From contig NZ_CP041036.1 of NCBI RefSeq assembly GCF_006385555.1, positions 3,348,001 to 3,412,000 on the forward strand: a DNA stretch of 64,000 bases, written 5' to 3'. Made by a program: the position numbers and the translations under genes. Shown here one piece after another: positions 44,279-55,166 of this stretch (positions within the stretch are counted from its first letter, which is position 1; each line of letters starts with the position of its first letter). The notes beneath the pieces are model-generated. The model was not told the origin of the DNA and searched no databases. It saw only the letters and a program-made list of their open reading frames with translations. The DNA comes from Shewanella polaris (lineage in GTDB: Bacteria; Pseudomonadota; Gammaproteobacteria; Enterobacterales; Shewanellaceae).

Positions 44279-45550
44279 TTAGAACTTAGCGTTTGCCCAT
44301 AACCATACTTTATCGGCATCAACTTTTCCTGCTCCAGCATCACCCGCTGAATAAGATGCGTATTTAACGCCTACGGTGTAATGCTTATCAATTGGTAAGC
44401 TAAATACCGCATCAATTTCATCACCTAAATCGTTAACAGTGGCACTTGACTCATCTGCTTCAAAATCATGATAAACCAGCGCCCATTTACCACCAACCAC
44501 ACTGCCGCCAATTGACACATAAGTGTCAACTAATCCTTGATTTGGTGTTGCCAAAAATTGGTCTGCCCAACCATTAAACGCATGCAAAGTCGCTAACGGA
44601 GTTGAAAAACCATATTCGCCATCGTCAGAGCCCAATAGCTCGTAACCAAGCTTAACGGTCAAACCACTAAAGCCAACGCCTACTTCACCAAGCATATAAT
44701 CTGTAGAGTAAGATGTTGTTTCTGTATCAGTATCTTGAGTTGCGTACTCTAACGTATAAAGTAGTTTAATTTTATCGATATCTTTAGCACCCGCAAAACG
44801 AATACCATAGGTGTCGATACCATTGTCTATGTTGGTATCTTCTTCAAGTAAGTAGCTATATGCGCTAAGTTTACCCAAACCGAAATTGTAAGATGCGTTA
44901 ATAACGTGATCTTTTGAATCAATGTCTTTAACTTCTGCAAAAATACGGTTGCGCTTGTAGATGTAACCATAATCAACACTAAAATCGTTTATCGCATATT
45001 GCATGGTAACTGCATCGAATGTTTGGCGATCTTGACGCCAGCCAACATGGCCGATAAAACGTTGGTTATCGATGGCGATAACTTGACGCCCAGCTTTAGC
45101 AGTAAAACCATTACGCTTGTATTGTAAGAAAGCTTGGTCTAATTCAGTTGTTTCAGGATCTGCTATCACAGAATAATCTGTATTATTACCAATCGCGTCG
45201 TTGTAGTCATTTACCCCAGCCACACTGCGAGAATCTTCAAATTCAACCAAGGCACTTAACCCGTAATATTCAGCCGTAGCAAAGGTTAAACGAGTGCGTA
45301 AGGTCAAAGCATCTGCGTCTTTTAACGCATTGTCTTGATCGACAGATTCATAACGCAAATTTAAGTCTACTTTTGCTGTACCTTGAGTGATTGCATCAGC
45401 AACTGTATTAACATTGGTGTCTGCGGCATTAGCGCTGCCCATGGCTAATAACAACGAACAAGTTAATGCTGATAAAGCCCATTTTTTGGTCACAACAGAA
45501 TTTTGGCAAGCCTTATCCGTAACTTGACTAGCAAGCAATTTATTATTCAT
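44279..45550 (-). CDS. Outer-membrane porin (alginate-export-like)
   Basis: 423 residues. An extended signal peptide ends near ANA (about 43). The mature chain begins with an amphipathic strand, VDLNLRYESVDQ, then alternating strands separated by polar loops, e.g. LTLRTRLTFAT and YGLSALVEFEDSRS. It ends in VWLWANAKF with the C-terminal Phe used by BAM. LDQAFLQYKRNGFTAKAGRQ followed by RFIGHVGWRQDRQTFDAV is typical of the alginate-export/OprD-like porin group. The specific solute is unknown. Confidence 0.85.
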   Translation of the reverse strand: MNNKLLASQVTDKACQNSVVTKKWALSALTCSLLLAMGSANAADTNVNTVADAITQGTAKVDLNLRYESVDQDNALKDADALTLRTRLTFATAEYYGLSALVEFEDSRSVAGVNDYNDAIGNNTDYSVIADPETTELDQAFLQYKRNGFTAKAGRQVIAIDNQRFIGHVGWRQDRQTFDAVTMQYAINDFSVDYGYIYKRNRIFAEVKDIDSKDHVINASYNFGLGKLSAYSYLLEEDTNIDNGIDTYGIRFAGAKDIDKIKLLYTLEYATQDTDTETTSYSTDYMLGEVGVGFSGLTVKLGYELLGSDDGEYGFSTPLATLHAFNGWADQFLATPNQGLVDTYVSIGGSVVGGKWALVYHDFEADESSATVNDLGDEIDAVFSLPIDKHYTVGVKYASYSAGDAGAGKVDADKVWLWANAKF

Positions 45551-46277
45551 CTTACATTCCTAATATTTATTTTAAGTTGAGTTATCAATCTGCTAAATAT
45601 ACGTAAAATATATGGCTAGCAAGTTAACTGGCCGTAACCTTAATAAGTTCACTGTTCAGTTTCCGTGACATATCTTGCATTTTACATACTTGTTTGACTA
45701 GATATTGATGGCAATTCAAAATTTGCGACTTTTGACCGTTAAAATTAACGGGTTGTCGAACTATTATTATTTTAGGGACATGTCTTGCTGATATAAAATT
45801 ATGAATAAAAACGGCCGCTTACATACCTACAAAGAGGTACGCTAATAAGTTTCTGACTAAAAATTGGCTTCAGTACATATTACCTTTCGATTAATAATAC
45901 TCAATATAATGGGCACACAAGTAAGCTAACAAACGAATAATCCAAGTGAATTATCGACATATTTCAAACTAGACTAGTATGTTTATTGAACAAAACAATT
46001 ATTAACATTTTAATAACGTAATCGATTTTTTGTTTTTGATTTAAAGGTTAGCAGCCAAGTTCAACAGTAACCCCCGATGCTATTTCCCATATCAATATAA
46101 CTTGTAATGTATACAGGTTTTATTATTTATCTTTGACAGCCATTAGATAAAGACTAATTCTAATAAGGGTCAATAATTCTTTCACAACTATAACGTCACA
46201 ACCGCTCAGTATTAAAAATTAAGTACACCAACATAAATTAAACAGGTATATCTACTTTACTTATGGAATAAAAACAA
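45551..46277. other. Intergenic region porin / oadB
   Basis: About 730 AT-rich bases with the porin promoter. I see no gene, no CRP-type palindrome (TGTGA-N6-TCACA) and no repeat. Confidence 0.5.
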
Positions 46278-46305
46278 AAAAGCCAATGCAATTGCATTGG
46301 CTTTT
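46278..46305 (-). terminator. Terminator of oadGAB
   Basis: 28-base perfect palindrome, AAAAGCCAATGCAA on the left arm with its exact complement on the right, flanked by A- and T-rich tracts; 18 bases after the oadB stop. Confidence 0.93.
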
Positions 46306-46323
46306 AAACTTAATCGTTAACGA

Positions 46324-47454
46324 TTAACCTAAAACAGCCAACAACACACCAGCTGCAACCGCACTACCCAGCACACCAGCAACGTTTGGTCCCATTGCAT
46401 GCATGAGTAAGAAGTTTTGGTTATTAGCCTCTAAACCTACCTTATTCACCACTCGAGCAGCCATTGGCACTGCAGAAACACCTGCTGCACCGATAAGTGG
46501 GTTAATTTTCCCACCGGAGAGCTTACTCATTAATTTGGCCATCAATACCCCTGAAGCAGTACCAATACTAAATGCAACCGCGCCAAGGATTAAAATACCC
46601 AAGGTTTCGATACGCAGAAATTGATCGGCGGATAACTTAGATCCAACAGCAAGACCTAAAAAGATAGTCACTATGTTGATTAACTCGTTTTGCGCCGTTT
46701 TCGATAAACGATCAACCACACCTGATTCACGCATTAAATTACCTAAACAGAACATACCAATTAATGGTGTTGCTGCGGGTAAAAACAAAATGGTTAAGCC
46801 AAGTACCATCAGTGGAAAGATAATTTTCTCTTTCTTACTGACTTCACGCAATTGTTCCATTTTAATTTCGCGTTCAGCTTTAGTGGTGAGCAGTTTCATT
46901 ATCGGCGGCTGAATTAATGGCACTAGCGCCATATATGAATATGCAGCAACGGCAATCGCGCCTAGTAACTCTGGCGCCAACTTAGAGGCTAAGAAAATTG
47001 CAGTTGGACCATCTGCACCGCCAATGATGGCAATAGCAGCAGCATCTTGCATACTAAACTCAAATCCAGGTACAAGATTCAGCGCTATAGCACCAATTAA
47101 GGTAGAGAAAATACCAAATTGTGCCGCAGCCCCTAACAAAAGTGTTTTAGGGTTAGCAATTAGCGCCCCAAAATCAGTTAATGCACCGACCCCCATGAAG
47201 ATGAGCAATGGGAACACCCCAGTTTCAATGCCGACATGATAAGCGTAATACAGCAAACCACCTTCATCGGTGAAACCTGCATTAGGAATGTTAGCTAATA
47301 TGGCACCAAACCCAATAGGTAATAATAATAACGGCTCAAAACCTTTAATTATCGCTAGAAATAACAATAAACAACCAACAGCCATCATCAGCAGTTGGCC
47401 ACCAGTAAAGTTAGCCACACCCGTTTCAGCCCAAAAAGCCAGTAATCCTTCCAT
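46324..47454 (-). CDS. oadB: Oxaloacetate decarboxylase sodium pump, beta subunit
   Basis: Integral membrane subunit that decarboxylates carboxybiotin and pumps Na+. 376 residues, about nine hydrophobic segments. [19 protein letters not shown] N-terminal segment, [21 protein letters not shown] (about 143-163; Asp needed for Na+ coupling), [11 protein letters not shown] and [19 protein letters not shown]. Last gene of oadGAB; 9 bases after oadA. Confidence 0.96.
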   Translation of the reverse strand: MEGLLAFWAETGVANFTGGQLLMMAVGCLLLFLAIIKGFEPLLLLPIGFGAILANIPNAGFTDEGGLLYYAYHVGIETGVFPLLIFMGVGALTDFGALIANPKTLLLGAAAQFGIFSTLIGAIALNLVPGFEFSMQDAAAIAIIGGADGPTAIFLASKLAPELLGAIAVAAYSYMALVPLIQPPIMKLLTTKAEREIKMEQLREVSKKEKIIFPLMVLGLTILFLPAATPLIGMFCLGNLMRESGVVDRLSKTAQNELINIVTIFLGLAVGSKLSADQFLRIETLGILILGAVAFSIGTASGVLMAKLMSKLSGGKINPLIGAAGVSAVPMAARVVNKVGLEANNQNFLLMHAMGPNVAGVLGSAVAAGVLLAVLG

Positions 47455-47463
47455 TTCGACCTC

Positions 47464-49236
47464 TTATGCTAGTGATAACAATGTTGAACCTACAGTTACA
47501 CTGTCACCCTGCTTAACCGCTAACTGAGTTACAACACCATCTTCTTGAGCACGAATTTCGGTTTCCATTTTCATCGCTTCCAAGATAATGATCACTTCAC
47601 CAGTTTTAACCGCTTGACCATTATTAACTAACACTTTGAAAATATTTCCCGATAACGGTGCAGCCATAGTGCATTTAACTTCGCCAACAGGCGCTGAAGC
47701 CACAGGAGCCATGGCAACTGGTGCAGCTGAGACTGGCGCGATATGCCCTATTTCGCCACCTTCGCTCACTTCGACGACAAAATGTTGCCCCTCTACGTCA
47801 ACGGTATACGTTTGTGGACCTTTATCGGCTTTCACTTGTAAATCATCTGCACTTGGGACAGGCTCAAACGCATCCGGGTTGCCACGATTTTTAAGAAATT
47901 TAAGACCAATTTGATTGAACAACGCGTAAGTCATCACATCATCATCTGATTCAGCTGCTAGGCTAAAGCCCTGCTCTTTAGCTGTTTTTGTAAGTTCTAC
48001 ACGTAACTTATCAAGTTCTGGTGCAATCAAATCTGCTGGACGACAGGTAATAGGCTGTTCACCCTTTAGCACTCTGGCTTGCAACTCGGCGTTAACTGGC
48101 GCTGGCGTAGCACCATATTCGCCTTTTAGAACGCCTTCGGTCTCTTTAGTCATCGACTTGTAACGTTCACCCATCAGCACGTTGATCACTGACTGTGAAC
48201 CAACAATTTGCGAGGTAGGTGTAACTAAAGGTAAGAAGCCAAGATCTTCACGCACCCGAGGGATCTCTTCAAGCACGGCATCCATTTTGTCTGCTGCACC
48301 CTGCTCTTTTAATTGGTTTTCCATGTTAGTTAACATGCCGCCAGGTACTTGAGCACGCAAAATGCGTGAATCGATGCCTTTTAGTGCACCTTCGAAACGG
48401 ACATACTTTTTACGTACTTCACGAAAGTAAGCGGCTATCTCTTCTAACAGCACCATATCGTAGCCGGTTGCTCTGTCAGTATCCTCAACCATTGCCACTA
48501 AGGTTTCTGTGGCACTGTGCCCATAGGTTTGGCTCATTGAAGATATTGCAGTGTCAAGCACATCAACCCCAGCTTCAATGGCTTTTTGGTATGTAGCAGT
48601 GCTTAAACCCGTTGTCGCATGACAATGCATCGATACCATTAAATCAGTTTGTGATTTTAGGCGACTGATTAACTCATAGGCTTGCATCGGTTTAAGTAAA
48701 CCCGCCATATCTTTAATACATAATGAATCGGCGCCCATGTCTTCTAAACGCTTTGCCATGTCGACCCAAGTATCAATCGTATGAATAGGGCTAGTAGTGA
48801 ACGAAATCGTCCCTTGCGCATGTCCGCCAACGTTTTTAACTGCTTTAACTGCGGTTTCAAGGTTACGTACATCATTCATTGCATCAAAAATACGGAATAC
48901 ATCTACGCCATTGGTGTGAGCACGTTCAACGAATCGTGTAACAACATCGTCTGCATAATGACGATAGCCTAATAAATTTTGCCCTCGCAGTAACATTTGC
49001 TGCGGTGTATTAGGCATGACTTTTTTTAGTTCACGAATGCGGTCCCAAGGATCCTCACCAAGATAACGAATACAAGAGTCAAACGTTGCTCCCCCCCATG
49101 ACTCAAGTGACCAAAACCCCACTTTGTCTAATAACGGCGCGATAGGTAGCATATCGTCGAGGCGTAAACGTGTTGCCAGTATTGATTGGTGTGCGTCACG
49201 CAGGACGACATCGGTTAGTGCTAATGGCTTGCTCAT
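47464..49236 (-). CDS. oadA: Oxaloacetate decarboxylase alpha subunit
   Basis: Biotin-dependent carboxyltransferase of the Na+ pump; 590 residues from ATG 49236 (GGAG 7 bases upstream; an earlier in-frame start would overlap oadG). N-terminal HMG-CoA-lyase-like TIM barrel (about 1-270): [44 protein letters not shown] conserved carboxylase domain (about 280-460) and an Ala/Pro linker follow. The C-terminal biotinyl domain has EAMKMETE, the biotinylated Lys about 35 residues from the end. Confidence 0.97.
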   Translation of the reverse strand: MSKPLALTDVVLRDAHQSILATRLRLDDMLPIAPLLDKVGFWSLESWGGATFDSCIRYLGEDPWDRIRELKKVMPNTPQQMLLRGQNLLGYRHYADDVVTRFVERAHTNGVDVFRIFDAMNDVRNLETAVKAVKNVGGHAQGTISFTTSPIHTIDTWVDMAKRLEDMGADSLCIKDMAGLLKPMQAYELISRLKSQTDLMVSMHCHATTGLSTATYQKAIEAGVDVLDTAISSMSQTYGHSATETLVAMVEDTDRATGYDMVLLEEIAAYFREVRKKYVRFEGALKGIDSRILRAQVPGGMLTNMENQLKEQGAADKMDAVLEEIPRVREDLGFLPLVTPTSQIVGSQSVINVLMGERYKSMTKETEGVLKGEYGATPAPVNAELQARVLKGEQPITCRPADLIAPELDKLRVELTKTAKEQGFSLAAESDDDVMTYALFNQIGLKFLKNRGNPDAFEPVPSADDLQVKADKGPQTYTVDVEGQHFVVEVSEGGEIGHIAPVSAAPVAMAPVASAPVGEVKCTMAAPLSGNIFKVLVNNGQAVKTGEVIIILEAMKMETEIRAQEDGVVTQLAVKQGDSVTVGSTLLSLA

Positions 49237-49249
49237 AATGACTCCAAAT

Positions 49250-49498
49250 TTATTTCGCGCGGTATTGATGTATCGCAGAGGTGATTGCGGCAACTAGCTT
49301 AGGATTTAAAGCTACCTGTGCCGGTGCTCTGGGTATTGCAGTTGCAGGCGCAGCTGTAGCTGCCGCTATAGGCGCAGGGAAAAGCTTAGCAACAATACCA
49401 ATACCGATGATCAACATACTTAAAAAGATAAACACTAAGCCCATGCCCATTATCATAATGCCCAGCGCATCGGATAACTGCTCAGATATTGATGTCAT
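49250..49498 (-). CDS. oadG: Oxaloacetate decarboxylase gamma subunit
   Basis: 82 residues. One N-terminal membrane helix, [26 protein letters not shown] (about 14-39). An Ala/Pro-rich linker follows, then a C-terminal segment [17 protein letters not shown] that binds the alpha subunit. The zinc-binding His-rich tail of some members is reduced here to one His. First gene of oadGAB. Confidence 0.92.
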   Translation of the reverse strand: MTSISEQLSDALGIMIMGMGLVFIFLSMLIIGIGIVAKLFPAPIAAATAAPATAIPRAPAQVALNPKLVAAITSAIHQYRAK

Positions 49499-50096
49499 GT
49501 GTCCTCACTTTTTTGTCAAACAGTTAAATTAAGATAAGTTGGTTTAGGCGCGCTAAATCGGTGCAAGAATTAATATTTATCAATTCACCACACCTATTTG
49601 ACTTACCTATTAAACAAGCGCTAATTCAGCAAGCATAAATATTCAACTCAAGCTTTATTTAATTCAGGTTTTTATGAGCTGAATCCCCCCACTTGCGGGA
49701 CATCAGCTCAAAATCTTGTCACAAAATATAAACAATATACCACAATAATGCTATCTTTTTGTAAATTGGTCTTACCAAGTGACATGCACAAAGACAGTGC
49801 AACTATACAATCAGTAAAAATAAAGCCGATAAAATGAAGATCCCATAACTAAGTAGCATTTTCTAATAGCTAAATAATAAATTCATCATCAATAAGCATG
49901 AAACAACATCACTTACCGCTAAACAGACGCAAACATATACATAAATATTCTCAATCAAACAAACACAATGAATAAAGATGTAATAACAAAAGGCGGCTAA
50001 GTCAGATCCACAACGATATGACTAAGAAGCATCTAATGATGAAGATAATTTGAGGGGGTAAGTGTCAACTTATCTCAGGACGGGACAAATTAACAT
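49499..50096. other. Intergenic region oadG / tRNA operon
   Basis: About 600 bases. It contains the hairpin at 49675-49710 and is otherwise AT-rich without a gene. GTCAACTTATCTCAGGACGGG near 50064 is a more mixed stretch of unknown meaning. Confidence 0.5.
49675..49710 (-). promoter_or_regulatory. Structured element upstream of oadG
   Basis: TGAGCTGA (49675-49682) pairs with TCAGCTCA (49703-49710), and an inner TCCC / GGGA pairing extends the stem. It lies about 175 bases before oadG on its coding strand, without a long T-tract. It could be a leader hairpin of the oad transcript or the terminator of a lost gene. Confidence 0.45.
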
Positions 50097-50130
50097 AAAA
50101 AAAGCCCTGCATAAATGCAGGGCTTTTTTA
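50097..50130 (-). terminator. Terminator of the tRNA operon
   Basis: 14-bp stem AAAAAGCCCTGCAT (50099-50112) / ATGCAGGGCTTTTT (50115-50128), loop AA; T-rich on the minus strand directly after the last tRNA. Confidence 0.93.
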
Positions 50131-50133
50131 TTA

Positions 50134-50210
50134 TGGTGCGCGTGGGAGGAGTCGAACCTCCGACCGCCTGGTTCGTAGCCAGGTACTCTATCCAGCTGAG
50201 CTACACGCGC
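50134..50210 (-). tRNA. tRNA-Arg (ACG)
   Basis: 77 nt with encoded CCA. Acceptor GCGCGTG / CACGCGC, anticodon loop CTACGAA, T-loop GGTTCGACTCC. The last gene of the operon, 79 bases from its neighbour. Confidence 0.97.
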
Positions 50211-50289
50211 AAAATCGGTACAACATATCATTCAAAGGCATTGCTATAGTTAGTACGATAAAAAAATACCAACATTACATATGAATGAA

Positions 50290-50381
50290 TGGCGGAGAAG
50301 GAGGGATTCGAACCCTCGATGGGATTTAAAGCCCATACTCCCTTAGCAGGGGAGCGCCTTCGGCCACTCGGCCACCTCTCC
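50290..50381 (-). tRNA. tRNA-Ser (GCT)
   Basis: 92 nt with CCA. Acceptor GGAGAGG / CTTCTCC, anticodon loop CTGCTAA, long variable arm TATGGGCTTTAAATCCCATC. Reads AGC/AGU. Confidence 0.97.
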
Positions 50382-50389
50382 GCAATAAA

Positions 50390-50466
50390 TGGTGCGCGTG
50401 GGAGGAGTCGAACCTCCGACCGCCTGGTTCGTAGCCAGGTACTCTATCCAGCTGAGCTACACGCGC
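50390..50466 (-). tRNA. tRNA-Arg (ACG)
   Basis: 77 nt with CCA, identical in sequence to the copy at 50134-50210. Only 8 bases from the Ser tRNA. Confidence 0.97.
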
Positions 50467-50492
50467 ATAAATTGGGTTGAGTGAAATATGAA

Positions 50493-50569
50493 TGGTGCGC
50501 GTGGGAGGAGTCGAACCTCCGACCGCCTGGTTCGTAGCCAGGTACTCTATCCAGCTGAGCTACACGCGC
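50493..50569 (-). tRNA. tRNA-Arg (ACG)
   Basis: 77 nt with CCA, identical to the two other GCGCGTG copies. Confidence 0.97.
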
Positions 50570-50596
50570 ATTCATATTTAACACTTTAATAGATAA

Positions 50597-50673
50597 TGGT
50601 GCGGATGGGAGGAGTCGAACCTCCGACCGCCTGGTTCGTAGCCAGGTACTCTATCCAGCTGAGCTACATCCGC
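50597..50673 (-). tRNA. tRNA-Arg (ACG), acceptor variant
   Basis: Same body and anticodon as the others, but the acceptor is GCGGATG / CATCCGC: three changes, each compensated on the opposite strand. 77 nt with CCA. Confidence 0.97.
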
Positions 50674-50695
50674 ATCGTATATCTATTGTAAGAAA

Positions 50696-50787
50696 TGGCG
50701 GAGAAGGAGGGATTCGAACCCTCGATGGGATTTAAAGCCCATACTCCCTTAGCAGGGGAGCGCCTTCGGCCACTCGGCCACCTCTCC
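50696..50787 (-). tRNA. tRNA-Ser (GCT)
   Basis: 92 nt with CCA, identical to the copy at 50290-50381. First gene of the operon. Confidence 0.97.
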
Positions 50788-50801
50788 GTTTCTTGGCGCA
50801 C

Positions 50802-50829
50802 ATATTACTGTTTGACGAAAATAAGTCAA
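50802..50829 (-). promoter_or_regulatory. Promoter of the tRNA operon
   Basis: On the minus strand TTGACT (50829-50824), 16-base spacer, TAATAT (50807-50802), then a GC-rich discriminator GTGCGCC. The GC discriminator is typical of stringently controlled stable-RNA promoters. Confidence 0.75.
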
Positions 50830-51248
50830 ACCCTTTTTAGGAAACCTAACTTCATTTGGAGTGTTTTTAAGCACATTGGAGATAATAGCCTCAAATAGTC
50901 ATGAAAACTGCATTACTTTTTATAACTATTCACATCATCACCAACAATATCAGCTTCATTAAGTCACTCGTGATTGTGGCAAGTTTACCTTTTTACTAAA
51001 TTGCATCTTTCAGGGCATTATTGAACTTACCATGTTGTTTTTACAAAATCCCTATTCCACAAACATTAATAAATAATGGCTGGGTTTGTATTGATTGTAT
51101 TGTACTAATGCATATAAAAAGTCAAATAATGCGACATAAGCCTTGAATCGAGAATAATCAAAATAATTTGAATGCTAGGCTGGTAAAAAACCTGTTAATC
51201 ACTGAAATTTCACATTTATTAATACATAAAAGTGGTATTGAACAAACA
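50830..51248. other. Intergenic region tRNA operon / csrA
   Basis: About 420 bases, AT-rich, nothing supportable in it. Confidence 0.5.
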
Positions 51249-51273
51249 AAAAAGTCAGCAAATGCTGACTTTA
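51249..51273 (-). terminator. Terminator of csrA
   Basis: AAAGTCAGC / GCTGACTTT, loop AAAT, flanked by A-tract on the left (Ts on the minus strand). Confidence 0.88.
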
Positions 51274-51302
51274 ATTATATCGACGACACAATCTGCCGAA
51301 TA

Positions 51303-51500
51303 TTAGAAATTACCATCTTCAGAAGGTGTTCCAGACTTCTCAGATTGAATACGTTGGTAGATCTCTTCACGATGAACAGAAACTTCCTTAGGCGCGTTAA
51401 CACCGATACGTACCTGATTACCTTTTACACCTAGAACAGTAACGGTGACTTCATCACCAATCATTAATGTTTCGCCTACACGACGAGTCAAAATTAGCAT
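51303..51500 (-). CDS. csrA: Carbon storage regulator CsrA
   Basis: RNA-binding dimer that blocks or stabilises target mRNAs at GGA sites. 65 residues, canonical: [51 protein letters not shown]; Leu4, Arg6 and Arg44 of the binding surface are present. It sits between the alaS gene and the Arg/Ser tRNA operon, the usual gammaproteobacterial order. Confidence 0.98.
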   Translation of the reverse strand: MLILTRRVGETLMIGDEVTVTVLGVKGNQVRIGVNAPKEVSVHREEIYQRIQSEKSGTPSEDGNF

Positions 51501-51941
51501 TCTATTGCTCCTTTAGTTCAATCTGCATAACACGCTTTGTCCGTAATATGCGTTCATTATAAGGTCTGCTTTACATAAAATAATAGTATCTATTTCTAAA
51601 TACGTCGGTTTATAAAGCACCATCTATTCGAAAATCGTAAATTTGACGATAAATCATCTATTGATACGCAATAAGTAACAAATTAATCACACTTGCTAAT
51701 CACCACGCAGTTAAATAAATCAATACAGTAAAAACAATAACCAAAATAACTAGAATAAAATCAATAATGATTTGTGTCCAAAGACTTATCGAAAATCATC
51801 ACCTAACAATACCTATAAACGCTTTTACTGTTCGCGAGTGAGTTCACTATGCCAAATCTACTGTTGGCACTCAAGTTATAAAGTTGAATATCATAGACTT
51901 TATAACTTAAGCACCAATATAAGCCCTAATTTACCGACTTA
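51501..51941. other. Intergenic region alaS / csrA
   Basis: 441 bases with the csrA promoter(s). No sequence that I can call as an operator or RNA gene. Confidence 0.5.
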
Positions 51942-54566
51942 TTAGCTTAAACGCTCACGGATCCAAGGTTCAACTGAGGCCAAGGCTGTTTTAAGGTTCT
52001 CAGGCTGAGAGCCACCGGCTTGAGCCATATCAGGACGTCCACCACCTTTGCCGCCTACTTGCTGGGCGACCATGGCAACAAGCTCACCAGCTTTGACTCG
52101 TTTGGTTAAGTCATTGCTCACACCTGCTATTAAGTTTACTTTACCGTCTTTGGCAGTACCAAGCACAATAATGGCAGACTTAAGTTTTTGCTTTAACTCA
52201 TCTTGTAGGCCACGTAAAGAGCCTGGGTCTATGCCATCAAGCATCTTAACCAGCACCTTAACACCATTGATATCAACAGCATCACCCGCCATATCGGCAC
52301 TAGCCGCAGCGGCTAATTTATCTTTTAACTGAGACAAATCTTTTTCTAGCTGTTTCACTTTATCTAACTGAGCTTTTAATTTACTGACAACAGAAGCACT
52401 GTCTGATTTCAGCAACTGTGCAGCCTCATCTAGCACAGCTTGTTGCTCGGCAATATAAGCCATAGCAGCAATACCCGTAACCGCTTCAATACGACGCACT
52501 CCTGCAGCAATACCACCCTCAGAAGTGATTTTAAATAACCCAATATCACCAGTGCGGCCCACATGCGTACCTCCACACAGTTCGATTGAAAAATCGCCCA
52601 TGGTAACAACGCGTACCTGGTCATCGTATTTTTCACCAAACAATGCCATTGCGCCTTTTTCTTTGGCTTCATCAATAGCCATTTCAGCGGTGCAAAGTTC
52701 ATGATTACGACGGATCTGGGTGTTAACTAAATCTTCTACCGCTTTCAACTCAGAAGGTTTAACAGCTTCAAAATGAGAGAAGTCAAAACGTAAACGTTCT
52801 GGGTTAACTAACGAACCTTTTTGAGTGACATGAGAACCCAGTATTTGGCGCAATGCAGCATGCAATAAGTGAGTCACAGAATGATTTAACTGAGTACGGT
52901 GACGTAACTTTTTATCTACTTGTGCAGTTAACTGCTGGCCAACAACCAATTGTCCTTGAGTTAACTTTCCTTGGTGACCTATTGCAGGGCCAAACTTTTG
53001 GGTATCCGTAACAGTAAATACTACGCCATCTGCCGTTAGTTGACCTTTATCACCGACCTGTCCACCAGACTCTGCGTAAAACGGAGTGTCATCTAGTACA
53101 ACAACGGCATCTTGCCCAGCAACCACTGCCTCAGCTGGTTTACCGTCAACATATAAAGCAATCACGTTCGGCTGCCCAGTTAACTCGGTATAACCACTAA
53201 ATGATGTTTCAGCATCAATAATTAAATGATTGTTATAATCTGCACCAAAGTTACCTGCGGCTTGTGCACGACTTCTTTGTTCAGCCATTGCAACTTCAAA
53301 GCCTGCTTCGTCAACATTAATGTCACGTTCACGACACACATCAGCAGTTAAATCGACTGGAAAACCATAGGTGTCATAAAGTTTAAATACAGTGTCACCG
53401 TCTAAAGTATTACCTTGTAGAGAATTCAGTGCACCATCTAAAATTACTAAACCACGCTCAAGAGTTCGAGCAAATTGTTCTTCTTCCGCTTTTAAGGCTT
53501 TTTCAACAATGGCTTGAGTTTGTTTTAAACCATTAGCTGCATCGCCCATTACACTGATTAGCGTAGGAACAAGCTTATAGAAAAACGCATCAGTAGCACC
53601 CAACTTATTACCATGACGCACAGCACGACGAATAATACGACGTAACACATAACCGCGGCCTTCATTTGATGGCATCACACCATCAGCAATTAAGAATGCA
53701 CAAGAACGGATATGATCAGCAATGACGCGTAATGATTTGTTCTCTAAATCTGAAACGCCAATAATTTCGGCTGTTTTAGCAATCAACTGCTTAAAGATAT
53801 CAATTTCGTAGTTTGAATGTACGCCCTGCATAATGGCAGCTATACGTTCAATGCCCATGCCTGTATCGACAGAAGGCTTAGGTAATGGCAACATTTCACC
53901 GTCTGCTTGACGGTTATACTGCATAAATACGATGTTCCAAATTTCAATAAAACGATCGCCGTCTTCTTCAGGAGTACCAGGGCGGCCACCCCAAATATGA
54001 TCGCCATGATCATAGAAAATTTCACTACAAGGACCACAAGGACCGGTATCACCCATCTGCCAGAAGTTATCTGACGCAAATGGAGCTCCTTTATTGTCGC
54101 CAATACGAATCATATTTTCAGGGGCTACACCAATTTTTTGAGTCCAAAGGTCATACGCTTCGTCATCTGTTTCATAAATGGTGACACATAAACGCTCTTT
54201 TGGTAGCTTGAGTGTTTCGGTTAAAAAGGTCCATGCGAAACGAATTGCATCTTCTTTAAAGTAATCGCCAAAACTGAAGTTACCTAACATTTCAAAAAAA
54301 GTATGGTGACGAGCGGTATAGCCTACATTATCAAGATCGTTATGTTTACCACCAGCACGCACACAACGTTGAGATGTGGTCGCTCGTGTATAACTGCGCT
54401 TATCCATTCCGAGGAACACGTCTTTAAACTGGTTCATACCCGCATTGGTGAATAACAGTGTTGGGTCATTGGTGGGAACGAGCGAGCTGCTATCAACAAC
54501 CTGATGTCCGTTATCTTCAAAGTACTTTAAAAAAGCGCTTCTTAATTCTGCTGTAGTCTGAAACAT
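51942..54566 (-). CDS. alaS: Alanyl-tRNA synthetase
   Basis: Charges tRNA-Ala. 874 residues, full length. Catalytic domain: [83 protein letters not shown]. The editing domain has the zinc/HxxxH site [15 protein letters not shown] and [14 protein letters not shown]-terminal Ala/DHHA1 domain with [15 protein letters not shown]. recA lies 600 bases upstream on the same strand. Confidence 0.98.
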   Translation of the reverse strand: MFQTTAELRSAFLKYFEDNGHQVVDSSSLVPTNDPTLLFTNAGMNQFKDVFLGMDKRSYTRATTSQRCVRAGGKHNDLDNVGYTARHHTFFEMLGNFSFGDYFKEDAIRFAWTFLTETLKLPKERLCVTIYETDDEAYDLWTQKIGVAPENMIRIGDNKGAPFASDNFWQMGDTGPCGPCSEIFYDHGDHIWGGRPGTPEEDGDRFIEIWNIVFMQYNRQADGEMLPLPKPSVDTGMGIERIAAIMQGVHSNYEIDIFKQLIAKTAEIIGVSDLENKSLRVIADHIRSCAFLIADGVMPSNEGRGYVLRRIIRRAVRHGNKLGATDAFFYKLVPTLISVMGDAANGLKQTQAIVEKALKAEEEQFARTLERGLVILDGALNSLQGNTLDGDTVFKLYDTYGFPVDLTADVCRERDINVDEAGFEVAMAEQRSRAQAAGNFGADYNNHLIIDAETSFSGYTELTGQPNVIALYVDGKPAEAVVAGQDAVVVLDDTPFYAESGGQVGDKGQLTADGVVFTVTDTQKFGPAIGHQGKLTQGQLVVGQQLTAQVDKKLRHRTQLNHSVTHLLHAALRQILGSHVTQKGSLVNPERLRFDFSHFEAVKPSELKAVEDLVNTQIRRNHELCTAEMAIDEAKEKGAMALFGEKYDDQVRVVTMGDFSIELCGGTHVGRTGDIGLFKITSEGGIAAGVRRIEAVTGIAAMAYIAEQQAVLDEAAQLLKSDSASVVSKLKAQLDKVKQLEKDLSQLKDKLAAAASADMAGDAVDINGVKVLVKMLDGIDPGSLRGLQDELKQKLKSAIIVLGTAKDGKVNLIAGVSNDLTKRVKAGELVAMVAQQVGGKGGGRPDMAQAGGSQPENLKTALASVEPWIRERLS

Positions 54567-55120
54567 TAATTGGCCCTGAATATAGAAAATACAAAAGTAA
54601 CGAGCTTGGCAAGCAAGCCTGTAAATGTAGGCATTATATACTGAATTTGGCGAAAGAAGCGAGATGAGTGAATCGATTATAATAGCAGTAAAAAATGATA
54701 CCTTGTGTGCCTATAGGGGAATGAGTGGTTGTATGGCGTGTTAAATACAACAGTATAAACAAGAGGGACAAGCGTTAAATATCGAATACAAATAAACAGG
54801 ATGATCATTTTTTTACCCTAGGGTAAAGGCTTATTGATTGGTCTTCCAGGAACATAATTGAGCAAATATATTATTTGACCAAAACAAGAGTTTTACTCAA
54901 CTTAACGCGACCGCTAAAATCACAATGTTAATTAACTATTGTTGCGTTACGACCTAAAGACCCAAACACCACGGGCTTAATTGATAAAACGTTTAAATGT
55001 AATAAAACATATCACCTAAAAAAATCAAATTAACAATAACCTAGAACCGACTAGATTTATTGCTCATCAATGCCTTTTGATTTTTTATTAAACATAGAGA
55101 GGTTTTCTTGATGGGAATAT
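54567..55120. other. Gap between recA and alaS, no recX
   Basis: About 550 bases where recX is usually found. Neither strand has an ORF resembling RecX. It holds the palindrome TTTACCCTAGGGTAAA at 54812-54827 and AT-rich sequence, including the alaS promoter. Confidence 0.65.
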
Positions 55121-55148
55121 TCGCGGCGCGCAACATGCGCTACCGCGA
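55121..55148 (-). terminator. Hairpin after recA
   Basis: TCGCGG (55121-55126) / CCGCGA (55143-55148) with inner CGC / GCG; GC-rich but without a clear T-tract, hence low certainty. Confidence 0.4.
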
Positions 55149-55166
55149 TAGATTTTGCGGACTAAC

